Assembly: GCA_009360885.1 (NCBI GenBank)
Contig: SPEL01000002.1
Location: 124,001 to 188,000, forward strand
From: Sphingobium sp.
Lineage (GTDB): Bacteria > Pseudomonadota > Alphaproteobacteria > Sphingomonadales > Sphingomonadaceae
Direction: 5' to 3'
DNA length: 64,000 nt
The translations under genes were made by a program, and so were the position numbers. Of the stretch, positions 1 through 10,630 are shown in pieces. Below the pieces are notes generated by a model. It worked only from the letters and a program-made list of their open reading frames with translations. It ran no database searches and was not told the DNA's origin. How positions within the stretch are numbered: the stretch's first letter is position 1; each line of letters opens with the position of its first letter.

Positions 1-128
1 TGCATCTGGGTAGGGTCCAGCCCCGCCGTCAGATCATCAGTTGTGCTGAGCGGCCAGTTGGAACGCTTCCAACTCGGTCCTTGCTCGGCCTCCACTTCGC
101 CTTCAAAATCCTGGCTTTCATAGCCCAT
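1..128 (-). CDS. odhA: 2-oxoglutarate dehydrogenase E1 component, N-terminus only (cut by window edge)
   Basis: The first 42 codons of a minus-strand gene are present and the rest lies left of the window. The peptide opens MGYESQDFEGEVEAEQGPSW and continues with ...NWPLSTTDDLTAGLDPTQM. I recognise this as the conserved N-terminus of alphaproteobacterial 2-oxoglutarate dehydrogenase E1 (SucA/OdhA), the thiamine-diphosphate E1 of the complex that makes succinyl-CoA. The ATG complement is at 126-128. It is the third gene of the mdh-sucD-odhA run and is separated from sucD by a gap holding a large hairpin. The identification rests on the N-terminal signature and the operon position only. Confidence 0.8.
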   Translation of the reverse strand, partial: MGYESQDFEGEVEAEQGPSWKRSNWPLSTTDDLTAGLDPTQM

Positions 129-177
129 AACGAAATCCTTCGCCCACAATTTTCACCACACAGCCTCGTGATGAATA

Positions 178-226
178 CCCCCTTGAAATGAACAAGTCCT
201 GAAAAAACCAGTTCATCCCAAGGGGG
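178..226 (-). other. Large intercistronic hairpin between sucD and odhA
   Basis: The arms CCCCCTTG/CAAGGGGG (8 bp) and ATGAAC/GTTCAT (6 bp) nest around a 2x2 internal loop and a loop of about 17 nt. The element fills the short gap after the sucD stop and before the odhA start. It has no terminal T-run, so it is more likely an mRNA-processing or stability element, or an attenuator adjusting odhA relative to sucD, than a plain terminator. The structure is read directly; the role is inference. Confidence 0.6.
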
Positions 227-235
227 ACAGAGAGT

Positions 236-1120
236 TTAGCCCTTCAGCACCTCAAGAAGAGTGGTGCCCAACTCAGACGGGCTGGCAGCAACCTTGATAC
301 CGGCCGCTTCCATCGCCGCAATTTTATCTTCTGCGCCGCCCTGACCGCCGGAAACAATCGCACCAGCATGGCCCATGCGACGGCCCGGAGGCGCCGTACG
401 ACCAGCGATGAAACCAGCCATCGGCTTTTTACGGCCACGCTTTGCTTCGTCGATCAGGAACTGCGCCGCCTGTTCTTCAGCATTACCGCCAATTTCACCG
501 ATCATGATGATGCTTTCGGTCGCGTCATCCGCGAGGAAAAGCTCCAGCACGTCAATGAAGTTGGTGCCGTTGACCGGGTCACCGCCAATGCCCACAGCCG
601 TGGTCTGACCAAGGCCAGCATTAGACGTCTGGAATACGGCTTCGTAGGTCAGCGTACCAGAACGCGAAACCACGCCAACGCTGCCCTTTTTGAAGATATT
701 GCCCGGCATAATGCCGATCTTGCATTCACCCGGCGTCAGTACACCGGGGCAATTCGGGCCGATGAGGCGAGACTTGCTGCCCGAAAGAGCGCGCTTTACC
801 CGCACCATGTCCAGCACAGGAATGCCTTCGGTGATGCAAACGATCAGCGGGATTTCCGCATCAATCGCTTCCAGAATAGAATCCGCGGCGAATGGCGGCG
901 GAACATAGATGACACTAGCATCAGCCCCTGTGGCCGCTTTTGCTTCGGCAACAGTGTTGAAGTTCGGCAACCCGATATGGGTAGTGCCGCCCTTACCCGG
1001 CGTAACACCGGCCACCATCTGCGTTCCATAAGCGAGCGCCTGCTCGGTATGGAATGTGCCGGTGGCGCCGGTCATCCCCTGGGTGATTACCTTGGTATTC
1101 TTATTGACGAGAATAGACAT
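236..1120 (-). CDS. sucD: Succinyl-CoA ligase (synthetase) alpha subunit
   Basis: This 294-residue protein interconverts succinyl-CoA and succinate with substrate-level phosphorylation, as a heterotetramer with SucC. The CoA-binding Rossmann part, [20 protein letters not shown] and [10 protein letters not shown] are visible. So is the C-terminal [10 protein letters not shown] segment with the phosphorylated active-site histidine. I chose the ATG at 1120, preceded by AAGAGG at good spacing; a GTG two codons upstream (1126) is possible. It is co-directional with mdh upstream and odhA downstream. The beta-subunit gene sucC, which lies between mdh and sucD in many alphaproteobacteria, is not here and must be elsewhere if the enzyme is functional. 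Confidence 0.95.
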   Translation of the reverse strand: MSILVNKNTKVITQGMTGATGTFHTEQALAYGTQMVAGVTPGKGGTTHIGLPNFNTVAEAKAATGADASVIYVPPPFAADSILEAIDAEIPLIVCITEGIPVLDMVRVKRALSGSKSRLIGPNCPGVLTPGECKIGIMPGNIFKKGSVGVVSRSGTLTYEAVFQTSNAGLGQTTAVGIGGDPVNGTNFIDVLELFLADDATESIIMIGEIGGNAEEQAAQFLIDEAKRGRKKPMAGFIAGRTAPPGRRMGHAGAIVSGGQGGAEDKIAAMEAAGIKVAASPSELGTTLLEVLKG

Positions 1121-1212
1121 TCTCACCTCTTGCTCAGATGGCGTGGCAAATTGTTAAACCTCCGTCGGCTGCGCACTTTTCCTGGGGAGGGGGTAAAGAG
1201 GCGCTAGCTTAC

Positions 1213-2202
<990 letters not shown>

Positions 2203-2289
2203 TCACCGGCAAGATGAACCTTGCCCGCTTTAGCCGATTTTCAGAAGGTTTCAACAGCGAATCCGCAAATGCAGCATTTATTATTGCAC

Positions 2290-2306
2290 TTGCGAATTAA
2301 TTGCAA
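2290..2306. promoter_or_regulatory. Fur/Mur-like palindrome upstream of mdh
   Basis: TTGCGAATTAATTGCAA is a 17-bp near-perfect palindrome with one asymmetric pair. It resembles the alphaproteobacterial Fur/Mur core TGCGAAT...ATTCGCA. It lies between the end of zapE and the start of mdh, in the position of the mdh promoter. Iron control of TCA enzymes by Fur is known in Caulobacter, so the placement is sensible. Recognition is by eye only. Confidence 0.4.
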
Positions 2307-2316
2307 TAGAGTAAGC

Positions 2317-3447
2317 TTATTCCTGCCCAGACCCACCGCCCGTGCCATGGCCCAGCGCCAGATAATCATCCGACTGCATCTCCATCAGGCGGGATACCGT
2401 GCGCTCAAACTCGAAGGCCCCATCCCCTTTCGGGTACAGGACCATCGGCTCTGCATCGGCACTCGCCAGCAGCTTCACCTTATATTCGTATAATGCATCC
2501 ACTAATGTGACAAAGCGCGCCGCCTCATTGCGCTTTTCCGGGCCGAGAACCGGAATACCCACAATGATGACCGTATGATAGCGCCGAGCAATCGCCAGAT
2601 AATCGCTGGCCCCGCGCGGCTCCACACACAGACGCTTGAACGAGAATACCGCCACGCCTTTGAGGGATTTGGGCACATGCAGGGTTCGCTCACCCTGCAC
2701 CACAATATCCTCAGACGGCACTTTCGCGCGGTTCTCAACAGGATAATCGGTGAGACGGAAAAAGGCGATTGAAAGCGCCTGCGTCGCATCAGGCCCATTA
2801 GGCACATGCCACAACTTCGTATGCCCCAGACGGTCACGTCGGTAATCCACTGGCCCATCCAGCGTCATGACATCCAGCTTTGCCTTGATGAGGTCAATGA
2901 AAGGCAAGAAAAGCTGACGGTTGAGACCATCTTTATAGAGATCATCCGGCGCCCGATTGGACGTCGCAACTATGGTCACCCGTTTCTCAAGGAGCCCCGT
3001 AAACAAACGAGACATAATCGCCGCATCGGCCATATTGTTGACGACCAGCTCATCAAAACACAACAGCCGCGCCTCATCCGCCAGCGCAGCTACTACCGGA
3101 GGGATAGGATCACCGCTTTCAGATTTACGCGCCTCCCGCAGACGGGCATGCACATCAAGCATGAATTCATGAAAGTGGACGCGCTTTTTACGCTGCACCT
3201 GCACAGCATCATAAAACAGATCCATCAGCATGGATTTGCCACGCCCCACCCCACCCCAGACATAAAGCCCTTGCGGAGCATCCGGCGTTTTACCCAACAT
3301 GCGCCAGAGGACAGAGCCCCGTGTTGGAGCAGCCTCCAATTCTGCCTGTAGTTTCGCCAGACGCGCCGCCGCCGCCGCCTGATCCGGATCAACGCGCAAT
3401 TCCCCGGCATCCACTAAACGACGATAGCGGGACAATATATCGGCCAT
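2317..3447 (-). CDS. zapE: Cell division/stress ATPase ZapE (AFG1 family)
   Basis: This is a 376-residue AFG1-like P-loop ATPase. The Walker A motif GGVGRGKSMLMD is near residue 66 and the Walker B region LLCFDELVVNNMADA near 130. TSNRAPDDLYKDGLNR, typical of AFG1/ZapE, follows. In E. coli ZapE acts at the Z-ring under stress; the mitochondrial relatives help turn over respiratory subunits. Its place directly between sdhB and mdh is the usual arrangement in sphingomonads. The ATG at 3447 follows GAAGGG. The family assignment is firm; the cellular role here is inferred from homologues. Confidence 0.9.
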   Translation of the reverse strand: MADILSRYRRLVDAGELRVDPDQAAAAARLAKLQAELEAAPTRGSVLWRMLGKTPDAPQGLYVWGGVGRGKSMLMDLFYDAVQVQRKKRVHFHEFMLDVHARLREARKSESGDPIPPVVAALADEARLLCFDELVVNNMADAAIMSRLFTGLLEKRVTIVATSNRAPDDLYKDGLNRQLFLPFIDLIKAKLDVMTLDGPVDYRRDRLGHTKLWHVPNGPDATQALSIAFFRLTDYPVENRAKVPSEDIVVQGERTLHVPKSLKGVAVFSFKRLCVEPRGASDYLAIARRYHTVIIVGIPVLGPEKRNEAARFVTLVDALYEYKVKLLASADAEPMVLYPKGDGAFEFERTVSRLMEMQSDDYLALGHGTGGGSGQE

Positions 3448-3614
3448 GTTTCACCCTTCAGCGCGGCAAAAAAGAAATACGGAACGCGGCAATCACCTCT
3501 ATTGGCGGCCGCTATTGAATGTCAGGGATACGGCATCGCAGCATCACATGCAAATGCGACCGGCCAGATCAAGGGACATGCCGCCCTCCTCCACCCGTTC
3601 CGTTCCAACAGGCA

Positions 3615-3658
3615 CAAAAAAGCGGAAGGAAACAGCCATCCGACTGCCTCCCTCCGCC
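3615..3658 (-). terminator. Rho-independent terminator of sdhB
   Basis: Read on the minus strand, GCGGAGGGA and TCCTTCCGC form a 9-bp stem with one G-U pair, with an inner GCAG/CTGT helix. The stem is followed by TTTTTT. It lies directly downstream of the sdhB stop. Confidence 0.7.
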
Positions 3659-3705
3659 ATTTCATACAATTAGCGAGCATAAGGCCCGCGCTTTATCTCA
3701 CTCGA

Positions 3706-4488
3706 TCAGAGCTGGCGTTCCACCATCATCTTCTTGGTTTCCGCAATAGCCCGCGCCGGGGACAGGCCCTTCGGGCAAACATTGGCGCAGTTCATGATGG
3801 TATGGCAACGATAGAGCCGGAAGGGATCTTCCAGATTATCGAGACGCTCACCGGTAAATTCATCGCGACTATCCGCCAGCCAGCGATAGGCCTGAAGCAA
3901 AATGGCCGGACCAAGGAATTTATCGCTGTTCCACCAATAGCTGGGGCAGCTAGTCGAGCAGCAGGCGCACAAGATGCACTCATACAGGCCATCCAGCTTT
4001 TCACGATCTTCGGGCGATTGCAGACGCTCCTTACCCGACGGCGTAGTGGAAACGGTCTTGAGCCATGGCTGAATTGACGCATATTGCGCATAAAAATGGG
4101 TAAGGTCAGGCACCAAGTCCTTGACCACATCCATATGCGGCAATGGCGTAATACGGATTTCGCCTTTGCAATCCTCTATTGCGGTGGTGCAGGCAAGGCC
4201 ATTTTTGCCGTTGATGTTCATCGCGCAGGAGCCGCAAATCCCTTCGCGGCAGGAACGACGAAATGTCAGAGTCGAGTCTTGCTCATTCTTCATCTTGATG
4301 AGCGCATCAAGGATCATCGGCCCGCAATTATCGAGGTCGATTTCGAAAATGTCATAGCGCGGATTTTCGCCTGAATCCGGGTCATAGCGATAGACTTTGA
4401 ACTTCCGGACGTTACCGGCGCTATCCGCTTCATGCACCTTCCCCTTGCCGGTTATCTTGCTGTTTTGCGGAAGCGTAAATGTGGCCAT
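3706..4488 (-). CDS. sdhB: Succinate dehydrogenase iron-sulfur subunit
   Basis: This 260-residue subunit carries electrons from the SdhA flavin to ubiquinone in complex II at the inner membrane. The [2Fe-2S] site is [21 protein letters not shown]. The C-terminal cluster cysteines are [16 protein letters not shown] and [12 protein letters not shown] chose the ATG at 4488 ([11 protein letters not shown]), preceded by GAGGGA; an open stretch 27 codons upstream looks untranslated. sdhC, sdhD and sdhA are not in the window. The neighbouring upstream gene is the racemase-like one and the downstream gene is zapE. Confidence 0.96.
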   Translation of the reverse strand: MATFTLPQNSKITGKGKVHEADSAGNVRKFKVYRYDPDSGENPRYDIFEIDLDNCGPMILDALIKMKNEQDSTLTFRRSCREGICGSCAMNINGKNGLACTTAIEDCKGEIRITPLPHMDVVKDLVPDLTHFYAQYASIQPWLKTVSTTPSGKERLQSPEDREKLDGLYECILCACCSTSCPSYWWNSDKFLGPAILLQAYRWLADSRDEFTGERLDNLEDPFRLYRCHTIMNCANVCPKGLSPARAIAETKKMMVERQL

Positions 4489-4623
4489 TGGATTAAATCC
4501 CTCGAATTTTGGCAGCTTGCTAGCGCTTTGGGCGGCTAAGTTCAAGTGAGGATTACCGCAAGGCAGCATCGCCGCCCATCACCGCCCTTGCGTAAGTGGA
4601 GTGCCAGCCTCACCGAAACCGGC

Positions 4624-5316
4624 TTAGTCCCCCAATATAAATTCTACCCCGGCCTCAGAATGGAGCGTCAGAGAGTCATATATGGGCAGCAAATTAGCCC
4701 GTACATCAACGATCATCTCCAATTCCGTACAAGCCAGCACCACTGCCTGTACCTGCTGTTTGGCAATATCCGTCAGTTCCGATTTCATAAAGCGTTCTGC
4801 ATCACGGGTGATTTTACCCAAAACCAGTTCGCCATAGACGATTTTGTCGATGCGCTCAGCCATTTCCATATCAGGCGGCAGCAGCGAAACCCCGTAAGAA
4901 ACCAGACTTTGGCGATAGAATTTCTCCGCCATCACATTACTGGTACCAATGATAGCTGCGGTCTTAATACCATCAGCCTTCATTTTTACACCGACAGCAT
5001 CGGCTATGTGCAGCAATGGAATATTGACTGCCTCGCGAATGCGGGAATCAACGACATGCACACTGTTGGCGCATATCATCAGCCCCTCTGCACCGGCCTG
5101 TTCCAGTCGGCGCGCAGCAGCGATCATATGATCGCCCACAGCCTCCCATCCTTCTTCGGTAGCGCATCTGGCGATTTCCGCGAAATCAAGACTTTCCAGC
5201 ACCAAAGGCGCACTGTGGAACCCTCCCAGACGGCGGGCAATGCCTTCATTGATTAACTGATAATAGCGAGCGGTCGATCCCCAGCTCAGTCCCCCAATCA
5301 GCCCCAATTTTCTCAT
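4624..5316 (-). CDS. Aspartate/glutamate racemase family protein
   Basis: This 230-residue member of the Asp/Glu/hydantoin racemase family would interconvert L- and D-aspartate (or a related amino acid) by a two-cysteine mechanism. The N-terminus KLGLIGGLSWGSTARYY is typical. The two catalytic cysteines are in MICANSVHVV (about 82) and VLACTELEM (about 198). The first motif reads C-A-N-S where C-N-T or C-A-N-T is common, a mild deviation. It is co-directional with sdhB but separated from it, and a strong hairpin lies upstream, so it is probably its own unit. The substrate cannot be settled from sequence. Confidence 0.8.
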   Translation of the reverse strand: MRKLGLIGGLSWGSTARYYQLINEGIARRLGGFHSAPLVLESLDFAEIARCATEEGWEAVGDHMIAAARRLEQAGAEGLMICANSVHVVDSRIREAVNIPLLHIADAVGVKMKADGIKTAAIIGTSNVMAEKFYRQSLVSYGVSLLPPDMEMAERIDKIVYGELVLGKITRDAERFMKSELTDIAKQQVQAVVLACTELEMIVDVRANLLPIYDSLTLHSEAGVEFILGD

Positions 5317-5424
5317 TAATTACCCTGTCACCTGTTATTTGCTCGCAGATGCGGCATGATTCTACACTCGGCTAACGCCACTTGTCACAGCGTTAGCCCG
5401 ATAAAGCAAGAACGGCACGCACAG

Positions 5425-5463
5425 AAAAACCCGCACGCCATCATGACATGCGGGTTTTCTATC
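5425..5463 (-). terminator. Terminator after ftsH
   Basis: The inverted repeat AAAACCCGCA...TGCGGGTTTTT surrounds a loop of about 15 nt and has T-runs on both strands. It lies between the end of ftsH (5494) and the racemase gene start (5316), so it should end the ftsH transcript. Confidence 0.8.
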
Positions 5464-5493
5464 AATATATCCTTTTAAGCAACAAGCCTGATC

Positions 5494-7446
5494 TCAGACC
5501 CCCTGAGCAGCCGGACCGCCCAGATTTCCCTTAGGCCGCCGCCCGGAGCGGGGGATGGAGGTCCCTGCCGCTGGTATCGCGCTAGGTTTGATCTTCGTGC
5601 CGTCTTCGCGGGTAATTTCCCCCTTATCCAGCAACGTCTCTATTTCATCGCCAGACAGGGTTTCATATTCCAGCAGTGCATTGGCGAGCAGATGCAATTC
5701 ATGCTCATTCTCGCTCAGTACCTGCTTCGCCCGATCATAGCCGATCTCGACAATGCTGCGGATTTCCTGATCGATCGCCTTTGCCGTATCATCCGACATA
5801 TGCGCCCGCTGCGACTGCGAATAGCCAAGGAAAGTTTCCCCCTGCTGTTCCTCATATTGCAGCGGCCCCAGCTTGTCAGACATGCCCCATTGGGTCACCA
5901 TGTCCCGCGCCAGCTTGGTGGCATATTGAATGTCACCACTCGCACCCGAAGACACCTTATCATAGCCGAAGATAATTTCTTCAGCCACGCGCCCACCCAT
6001 GGAAACAGCAAGGTTCGCATACATTTTATCACGGTGGTAGCTGTAGCTATCACGCTCCGGCAAACGCATCACCATACCAAGAGCGCGGCCGCGAGGAATA
6101 ATCGTCGCCTTATGAATAGGATCAGATGCAGGTTCATGCACCGCGACAATCGCATGACCAGCCTCATGATAAGCGGTCATTTTCTTCTCGTCCTCGGTCA
6201 TCACCATGGATCGGCGCTCAGCACCCATCATGACCTTGTCCTTAGCGGCTTCAAACTCGCTCATTGCAACGAGTCGCTTACCCCGACGCGCAGCCATCAG
6301 CGCGGCCTCATTCACCAGATTGGCAAGATCAGCACCGGAAAAGCCCGGCGTGCCGCGTGCAATCACTCGTGCATCAACGTCAGGCGCAAGTGGCACCTTC
6401 TTCATATGCACTTCGAGTATCTTGATACGCCCTTCAATATCCGGGCGCGGGACCACGACCTGACGGTCAAAGCGACCGGGACGCAGCAAGGCCGGGTCCA
6501 GCACATCGGGGCGATTGGTTGCGGCGATGATAATAATGCCTTCGTTCGACTCAAAGCCATCCATCTCGACCAGAAGCTGGTTCAGCGTCTGCTCGCGTTC
6601 ATCATTGCCATTACCAAGGCCAGCACCGCGATGACGGCCAACGGCGTCGATTTCGTCAATGAAGACAATGCAAGGGGCGTTTTTCTTGGCTTGCTCAAAC
6701 ATATCGCGCACACGGCTCGCGCCGACGCCCACGAACATTTCAACAAAATCAGAGCCTGAAATAGTGAAGAACGGAACGCCAGCCTCACCCGCAATGGCGC
6801 GGGCCAGAAGCGTCTTACCTGTGCCGGGCGAACCAACGAGCAAAGCCCCCTTAGGGATTTTACCGCCAAGACGCGCAAATTTGCCGGGGTCTCTCAAGAA
6901 CTCAACAATTTCCTGCAGCTCTTCACGGGCTTCATCAATGCCAGCGACATCATCAAAGGTGACACGGCCCTGTTTCTCGGTCAGCAGCTTTGCCTTGGAC
7001 TTACCAAAACCCATGGCTCCGCTCGCGCCGCCACCTTTTTGCATCTGACGCAGCACAAAAAACGCAACGCCCAAAATGAGGAGGAACGGCAAAGACTGAT
7101 ACAGCAAAATCAGCCAAAAACTCGGCTGTTCTTCGGCCTTCCCGCTATATTTGACATTATAGTCAGCCAGCAAGGTCGTCAGCCCGGGGTCATTTACGGG
7201 AACAGTCGTGAATTTCTGCTCATTCCCCATCACACCGACAATGCGGTCCGGCCCGATGGAAACTTCCTTCACCTGTCCTTCGGCGATTTTAGCGCGAAAA
7301 TCGGAATAAGCGATGGCAGTGCCATTAGCAGCGCCTTCGCGTCCCTCCATCATCGAGACGACCAGCAGCAACGCCACTATTACGCCGACCCAAATCATCG
7401 CGCTTCTCATCCAGGGATTGCCCTGAGGTTCTTTATCGTCGTTCAT
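5494..7446 (-). CDS. ftsH: ATP-dependent zinc metalloprotease FtsH
   Basis: This 650-residue membrane-anchored AAA+ protease degrades misfolded membrane proteins and regulators such as RpoH. Two N-terminal membrane segments bracket a periplasmic part: [18 protein letters not shown], and a second near residue 115. Walker A GSPGTGKT is near residue 200, Walker [12 protein letters not shown] follows, then the second region of homology [18 protein letters not shown] and the zinc site HEAGHA near 420. I chose the ATG at 7446 because GAGGCAGAG precedes it; 7488 is an upstream alternative. tilS lies directly upstream, the usual tilS-ftsH pairing. Confidence 0.97.
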   Translation of the reverse strand: MNDDKEPQGNPWMRSAMIWVGVIVALLLVVSMMEGREGAANGTAIAYSDFRAKIAEGQVKEVSIGPDRIVGVMGNEQKFTTVPVNDPGLTTLLADYNVKYSGKAEEQPSFWLILLYQSLPFLLILGVAFFVLRQMQKGGGASGAMGFGKSKAKLLTEKQGRVTFDDVAGIDEAREELQEIVEFLRDPGKFARLGGKIPKGALLVGSPGTGKTLLARAIAGEAGVPFFTISGSDFVEMFVGVGASRVRDMFEQAKKNAPCIVFIDEIDAVGRHRGAGLGNGNDEREQTLNQLLVEMDGFESNEGIIIIAATNRPDVLDPALLRPGRFDRQVVVPRPDIEGRIKILEVHMKKVPLAPDVDARVIARGTPGFSGADLANLVNEAALMAARRGKRLVAMSEFEAAKDKVMMGAERRSMVMTEDEKKMTAYHEAGHAIVAVHEPASDPIHKATIIPRGRALGMVMRLPERDSYSYHRDKMYANLAVSMGGRVAEEIIFGYDKVSSGASGDIQYATKLARDMVTQWGMSDKLGPLQYEEQQGETFLGYSQSQRAHMSDDTAKAIDQEIRSIVEIGYDRAKQVLSENEHELHLLANALLEYETLSGDEIETLLDKGEITREDGTKIKPSAIPAAGTSIPRSGRRPKGNLGGPAAQGV

Positions 7447-7513
7447 CTCTGCCTCTTCATCCATCCCTAGATAGGGCATGGAACGCAAATGACAATGGCT
7501 TCCTGTTTTCTGC

Positions 7514-8473
7514 CTATCGAACAGACCGAGGCGGCGCGGCGCGCAGGCACCACGAATCCCCCCCCTCGAACAGCCAGTTACCCATCATCGCCCTTTTACC
7601 CTCAGTAAGCTGAATAAGAAGTTGATCGAGCGCATCTCCCCTCGGCGGTGCCCTGCCCGTATCAGCCATCAGCAGCATTTTAATGAGCAGGCGGCGCTGC
7701 ATTTCCCGCGGAAAATCATGCTTTTGCAATATGATTGCACCATCATCACGAGACAGATAGCGCCCGGCAAGATCATCTGCCATCCAGCCCAGAGCCTCCT
7801 CAGCATCCCCACAAGCAGCGGCACTACGGGCAATAGCAATCGGGTCAAGCCAGTCCGCTCCCGCAAGATTTTTGCGCATCGCGACGCGATCAAACCGCAC
7901 ATCATCATTACTGGGGTCATACACATGAGGCAGCGCCTGTTCATCGACAATGGCCGCCAGCTCAGTCCGCCTCCATGATAACAAAGGCCGCAACACCGCA
8001 CCATTAACGCCGCGAATCGCCGCCAGCCCCGAAACGCCAGATGATCGGTTGAGGCGCATCATCATGGTTTCGCACTGGTCATCCGCATGATGGGCCGTGA
8101 GTAACCAGTCCGCCCCTTGCTCCTCCCGCCAGTGATGCAATAATTCATAACGCACAGAGCGAGCCGACGCCTGTATGCTGCCGGTAATTGGCGTAGAGGG
8201 CGTTAATATTGCATGCTTAACGCCTTGTGTCAGGCACCAGCGGCCCACCATTTCAGCTTCTGCACGTGCAGCAGGACGCAACCCATGGTCCACCGTCGCC
8301 GCCACGACCTGCGCGGGGAAAGCCTGCACCGCAAGGAAGAGCAGGGCCATGCTGTCTGGCCCACCCGAAACCGCAATACAAAGCCGTGTATCATGAGCCG
8401 TTCGCTCACCAATCAGCCTGATAATATCGTCCTGAAATCGCTTTACCCGCGTTTCAGGCCCCGCATTTGGCAC
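7514..8473 (-). CDS. tilS: tRNA(Ile)-lysidine synthetase
   Basis: This 319-residue protein modifies C34 of the AUA-reading tRNA-Ile to lysidine. The PP-loop [15 protein letters not shown] lies near residue 33, and [16 protein letters not shown], characteristic of TilS, near 128. The start is a GTG at 8473 that overlaps the end of cpoB by about 20 bp, implying translational coupling. No other in-frame start precedes the PP-loop. The length is shorter than E. coli TilS and fits the alphaproteobacterial form lacking a full C-terminal domain. Confidence 0.92.
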   Translation of the reverse strand: MPNAGPETRVKRFQDDIIRLIGERTAHDTRLCIAVSGGPDSMALLFLAVQAFPAQVVAATVDHGLRPAARAEAEMVGRWCLTQGVKHAILTPSTPITGSIQASARSVRYELLHHWREEQGADWLLTAHHADDQCETMMMRLNRSSGVSGLAAIRGVNGAVLRPLLSWRRTELAAIVDEQALPHVYDPSNDDVRFDRVAMRKNLAGADWLDPIAIARSAAACGDAEEALGWMADDLAGRYLSRDDGAIILQKHDFPREMQRRLLIKMLLMADTGRAPPRGDALDQLLIQLTEGKRAMMGNWLFEGGDSWCLRAAPPRSVR

Positions 8474-9371
8474 GCGCGCGCCCCTTTTCCATCATCGACC
8501 GCAAATCCGCTGAAAGCGTGGCCCCGTAGGAATCATTCAGTTCCTTATAGACCTTGCAGGCATCAGCGGGTTTTTTAAGCTGAATGAGAGCATCACCGAG
8601 ATAAGTGAGGCTCTGCGCTGCACGATCACCATCAGGGCGCTTCTGATAATTTTCGTAAAAAGCGACCGAAGCCAATGCAGGCTTGCCATCATCCAGATAG
8701 GCCCGCCCCAGCAAATTATGGGCACGGCTGGCAACGTTGGTCGTGCCATATTTCTCTACCGTTGCCTTTAATTGCTCCTGCGCCTCTGGGTAGAATTTTG
8801 CCTCCCACAAGCGGAAACCATAAGTATAGGCATCATTGGCCGCATTGCCGGTATCAGGCCGTTCGACCGCTGCGACACCAGCCTTGCGCGTATCACTGGC
8901 TGTAGTAGCAGGCTTTGCTGCGGGCTTTGCCGCAGGAGCCGTTGCAACGGCAGGTTTTGGAGCAGACGTAAGGGCCGGAGCAGTAGACCCAACAGCATCC
9001 GTGCTTTGTTCAGCCTGCAGGCGGTTTACTTTGTCTTCCAGCTGCTTCAACTTAAAACTATTCTGCTCCACCTGCCCGGTAACCGTTGCCAACTGGCCCT
9101 CCAGCGCAGCCACGCGGTTAATCAGGTCACTGACAGGCGTTGAAGACGGGACGGAGGGGGCTGGAGTAGCAGGTGCCGCAACAATATCCGGCTGTACCGG
9201 TGTACCCGCCGGGAACACCTTGCGCTGAACCGCCCGCATTTCTTTTTCGAGCCGGTCAACCCGCGCAACAACCGGGCTGTCATCAGCCGCAAGCGCCGGG
9301 ACGGATGCAACAAGCCCCCCCGCCCCTGTGAGTGAAACCAGTGCCGTAAAAGCCATGAGCATGTGACGCAT
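8454..9371 (-). CDS. cpoB: Cell division coordinator CpoB (YbgF), TPR protein
   Basis: This periplasmic protein of about 305 residues is associated with the Tol-Pal system. It has a Sec signal peptide (MRHMLMAFTALVSLTGAGG...ALAADD). An N-terminal trimerising coiled coil spans roughly 35-115 (VAALEGQLATVTGQVEQ, LKQLEDKVNRL). An Ala/Pro-rich linker leads to C-terminal TPRs starting at NDAYTYGFRLWEAKFYPEAQ. The ATG at 9371 is favoured by GAGGA five bases upstream; another ATG lies at 9383. In most proteobacteria cpoB follows tol-pal, but here it sits between a rodZ-like gene and tilS. Confidence 0.88.
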   Translation of the reverse strand: MRHMLMAFTALVSLTGAGGLVASVPALAADDSPVVARVDRLEKEMRAVQRKVFPAGTPVQPDIVAAPATPAPSVPSSTPVSDLINRVAALEGQLATVTGQVEQNSFKLKQLEDKVNRLQAEQSTDAVGSTAPALTSAPKPAVATAPAAKPAAKPATTASDTRKAGVAAVERPDTGNAANDAYTYGFRLWEAKFYPEAQEQLKATVEKYGTTNVASRAHNLLGRAYLDDGKPALASVAFYENYQKRPDGDRAAQSLTYLGDALIQLKKPADACKVYKELNDSYGATLSADLRSMMEKGRARAKCGA

Positions 9372-9465
9372 TGATGTCCTCATTATACTATGAGCTGAAA
9401 ATCATAATCGCCGCCCTGCAAAAATCCAGAGAAATGCAGCAAGGCCTTGATTTTCAATGCCACAT

Positions 9466-10440
9466 TCATTCCTGCGGCGCAGATTCCGACGTAGCCTGCG
9501 CCGAAGATGGTGCAGCAGAAGCAGGACGAGGCGCAGCAGATGCCCCGGCAGTACTGCCAGCGCCCGCCGCACGAGAGGACGCCGCCCCACTACGCGACGC
9601 GGCACCGGCTGTCGCAGGCACAGCGGTGCCAGCACCCGTTCCGCTACTCTGCCCTGAGGGAGGACGCGCTAACAATGCCGCAGCACTGACGGGCACATCA
9701 GATATTGTCCGCTCTGGCGCGCCCAACGGCGGCACCGGCTTCCCACCGACGGTTACGCTGATTGCATCTGGCCGACCCGTCAGGATCATAGGATTATTCG
9801 CTTCTGGTGGAACGGTGAAAGTTTCCCCTTTCGCCATTGTTTTCTCCAGCAAACGCTCACCAGCCTGATCGTAGATACGCAGCCACACATCACTCACCGC
9901 CGTCAGCACAACAGGGCCAGCACTGGCCGGTGCCTGCTCTACTGCAGGGGCGTCGTCAGGCTGCGCTGCGACAACACGATTATTAAGTGCAGAAATTTCC
10001 TCATCCGTCGAGGCAGAGAAAAACTGTGTGCGCCACACACCATAAACAATCGCCAACAGCAATACGAGGCCAGCCGCTGCCCAAGCCAGCCTGCGGGGCG
10101 GAATACGGGCGGGATCGGTAGGTTCATAAACCTCATACCGCTCCACCTCACCAATGACGCTCAGTTCCTCCCGCACACGGCGGGCAATATCCACCTCATC
10201 CGCGCCCACTGCCCGCGCATAGGCTCGCGCAAAGCCAACTGCATAAGGCGTACCCGGCAAGGCGGAAAAATTATTCTGTTCTACCGCCTCAAGCTGACGA
10301 TGAGAAACGCGGGTCCGTTCTGCCACATCCGCCAGAGACAGGCCCATGGCCTCCCTCCCCCGCCGCAATATATCGCCGGGGCGATCGGGCGCGACTGGCG
10401 CTTGTTCGGGTGCGTCACTGCTCTGGGGCATATCGTTCAT
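9466..10440 (-). CDS. RodZ-like helix-turn-helix membrane protein with DUF4115 domain
   Basis: A protein of about 324 residues. A cytoplasmic Cro/C1-type HTH (GDILRRGREAMGLSLADVAERT, near residues 20-85) is followed by a single membrane segment (LAWAAAGLVLLLAIVYGVW, about 125). A periplasmic beta domain (VWLRIYDQAGERLLEKTMAKGE, DUF4115) comes next, then a low-complexity Ala/Ser/Gly tail. RodZ links MreB to the elongation machinery. Alphaproteobacterial proteins of this architecture are often annotated only as HTH-domain proteins, so I leave the symbol blank. The start at 10440 follows AAGG; 10443 is equivalent. Confidence 0.75.
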   Translation of the reverse strand: MNDMPQSSDAPEQAPVAPDRPGDILRRGREAMGLSLADVAERTRVSHRQLEAVEQNNFSALPGTPYAVGFARAYARAVGADEVDIARRVREELSVIGEVERYEVYEPTDPARIPPRRLAWAAAGLVLLLAIVYGVWRTQFFSASTDEEISALNNRVVAAQPDDAPAVEQAPASAGPVVLTAVSDVWLRIYDQAGERLLEKTMAKGETFTVPPEANNPMILTGRPDAISVTVGGKPVPPLGAPERTISDVPVSAAALLARPPSGQSSGTGAGTAVPATAGAASRSGAASSRAAGAGSTAGASAAPRPASAAPSSAQATSESAPQE

Positions 10441-10630
10441 CATGTCGCCTTGTTGCTTTGGCACCGCACAGGCAGCCCGGCGAAAACCGAACCGGCAGAA
10501 ACCATTTCCCGGCAGAGTTCTTCCACGGCTATGCCTTCGCTGTCAACGCCAGCTTAACTAAGACATGCATGATTTCACAGCCATTGTCTCTGTTTCAGGT
10601 CATTCCACCGACACAACCGCACAAATAGCG

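Noticed and set aside
368-1207. 279-codon open frame antisense to sucD
   Set aside because: No family resemblance; sucD is complete and conserved.
5692-6759. 355-codon open frame antisense to ftsH
   Set aside because: Low-complexity His/Arg-rich translation typical of a shadow frame; ftsH motifs are intact on the other strand.
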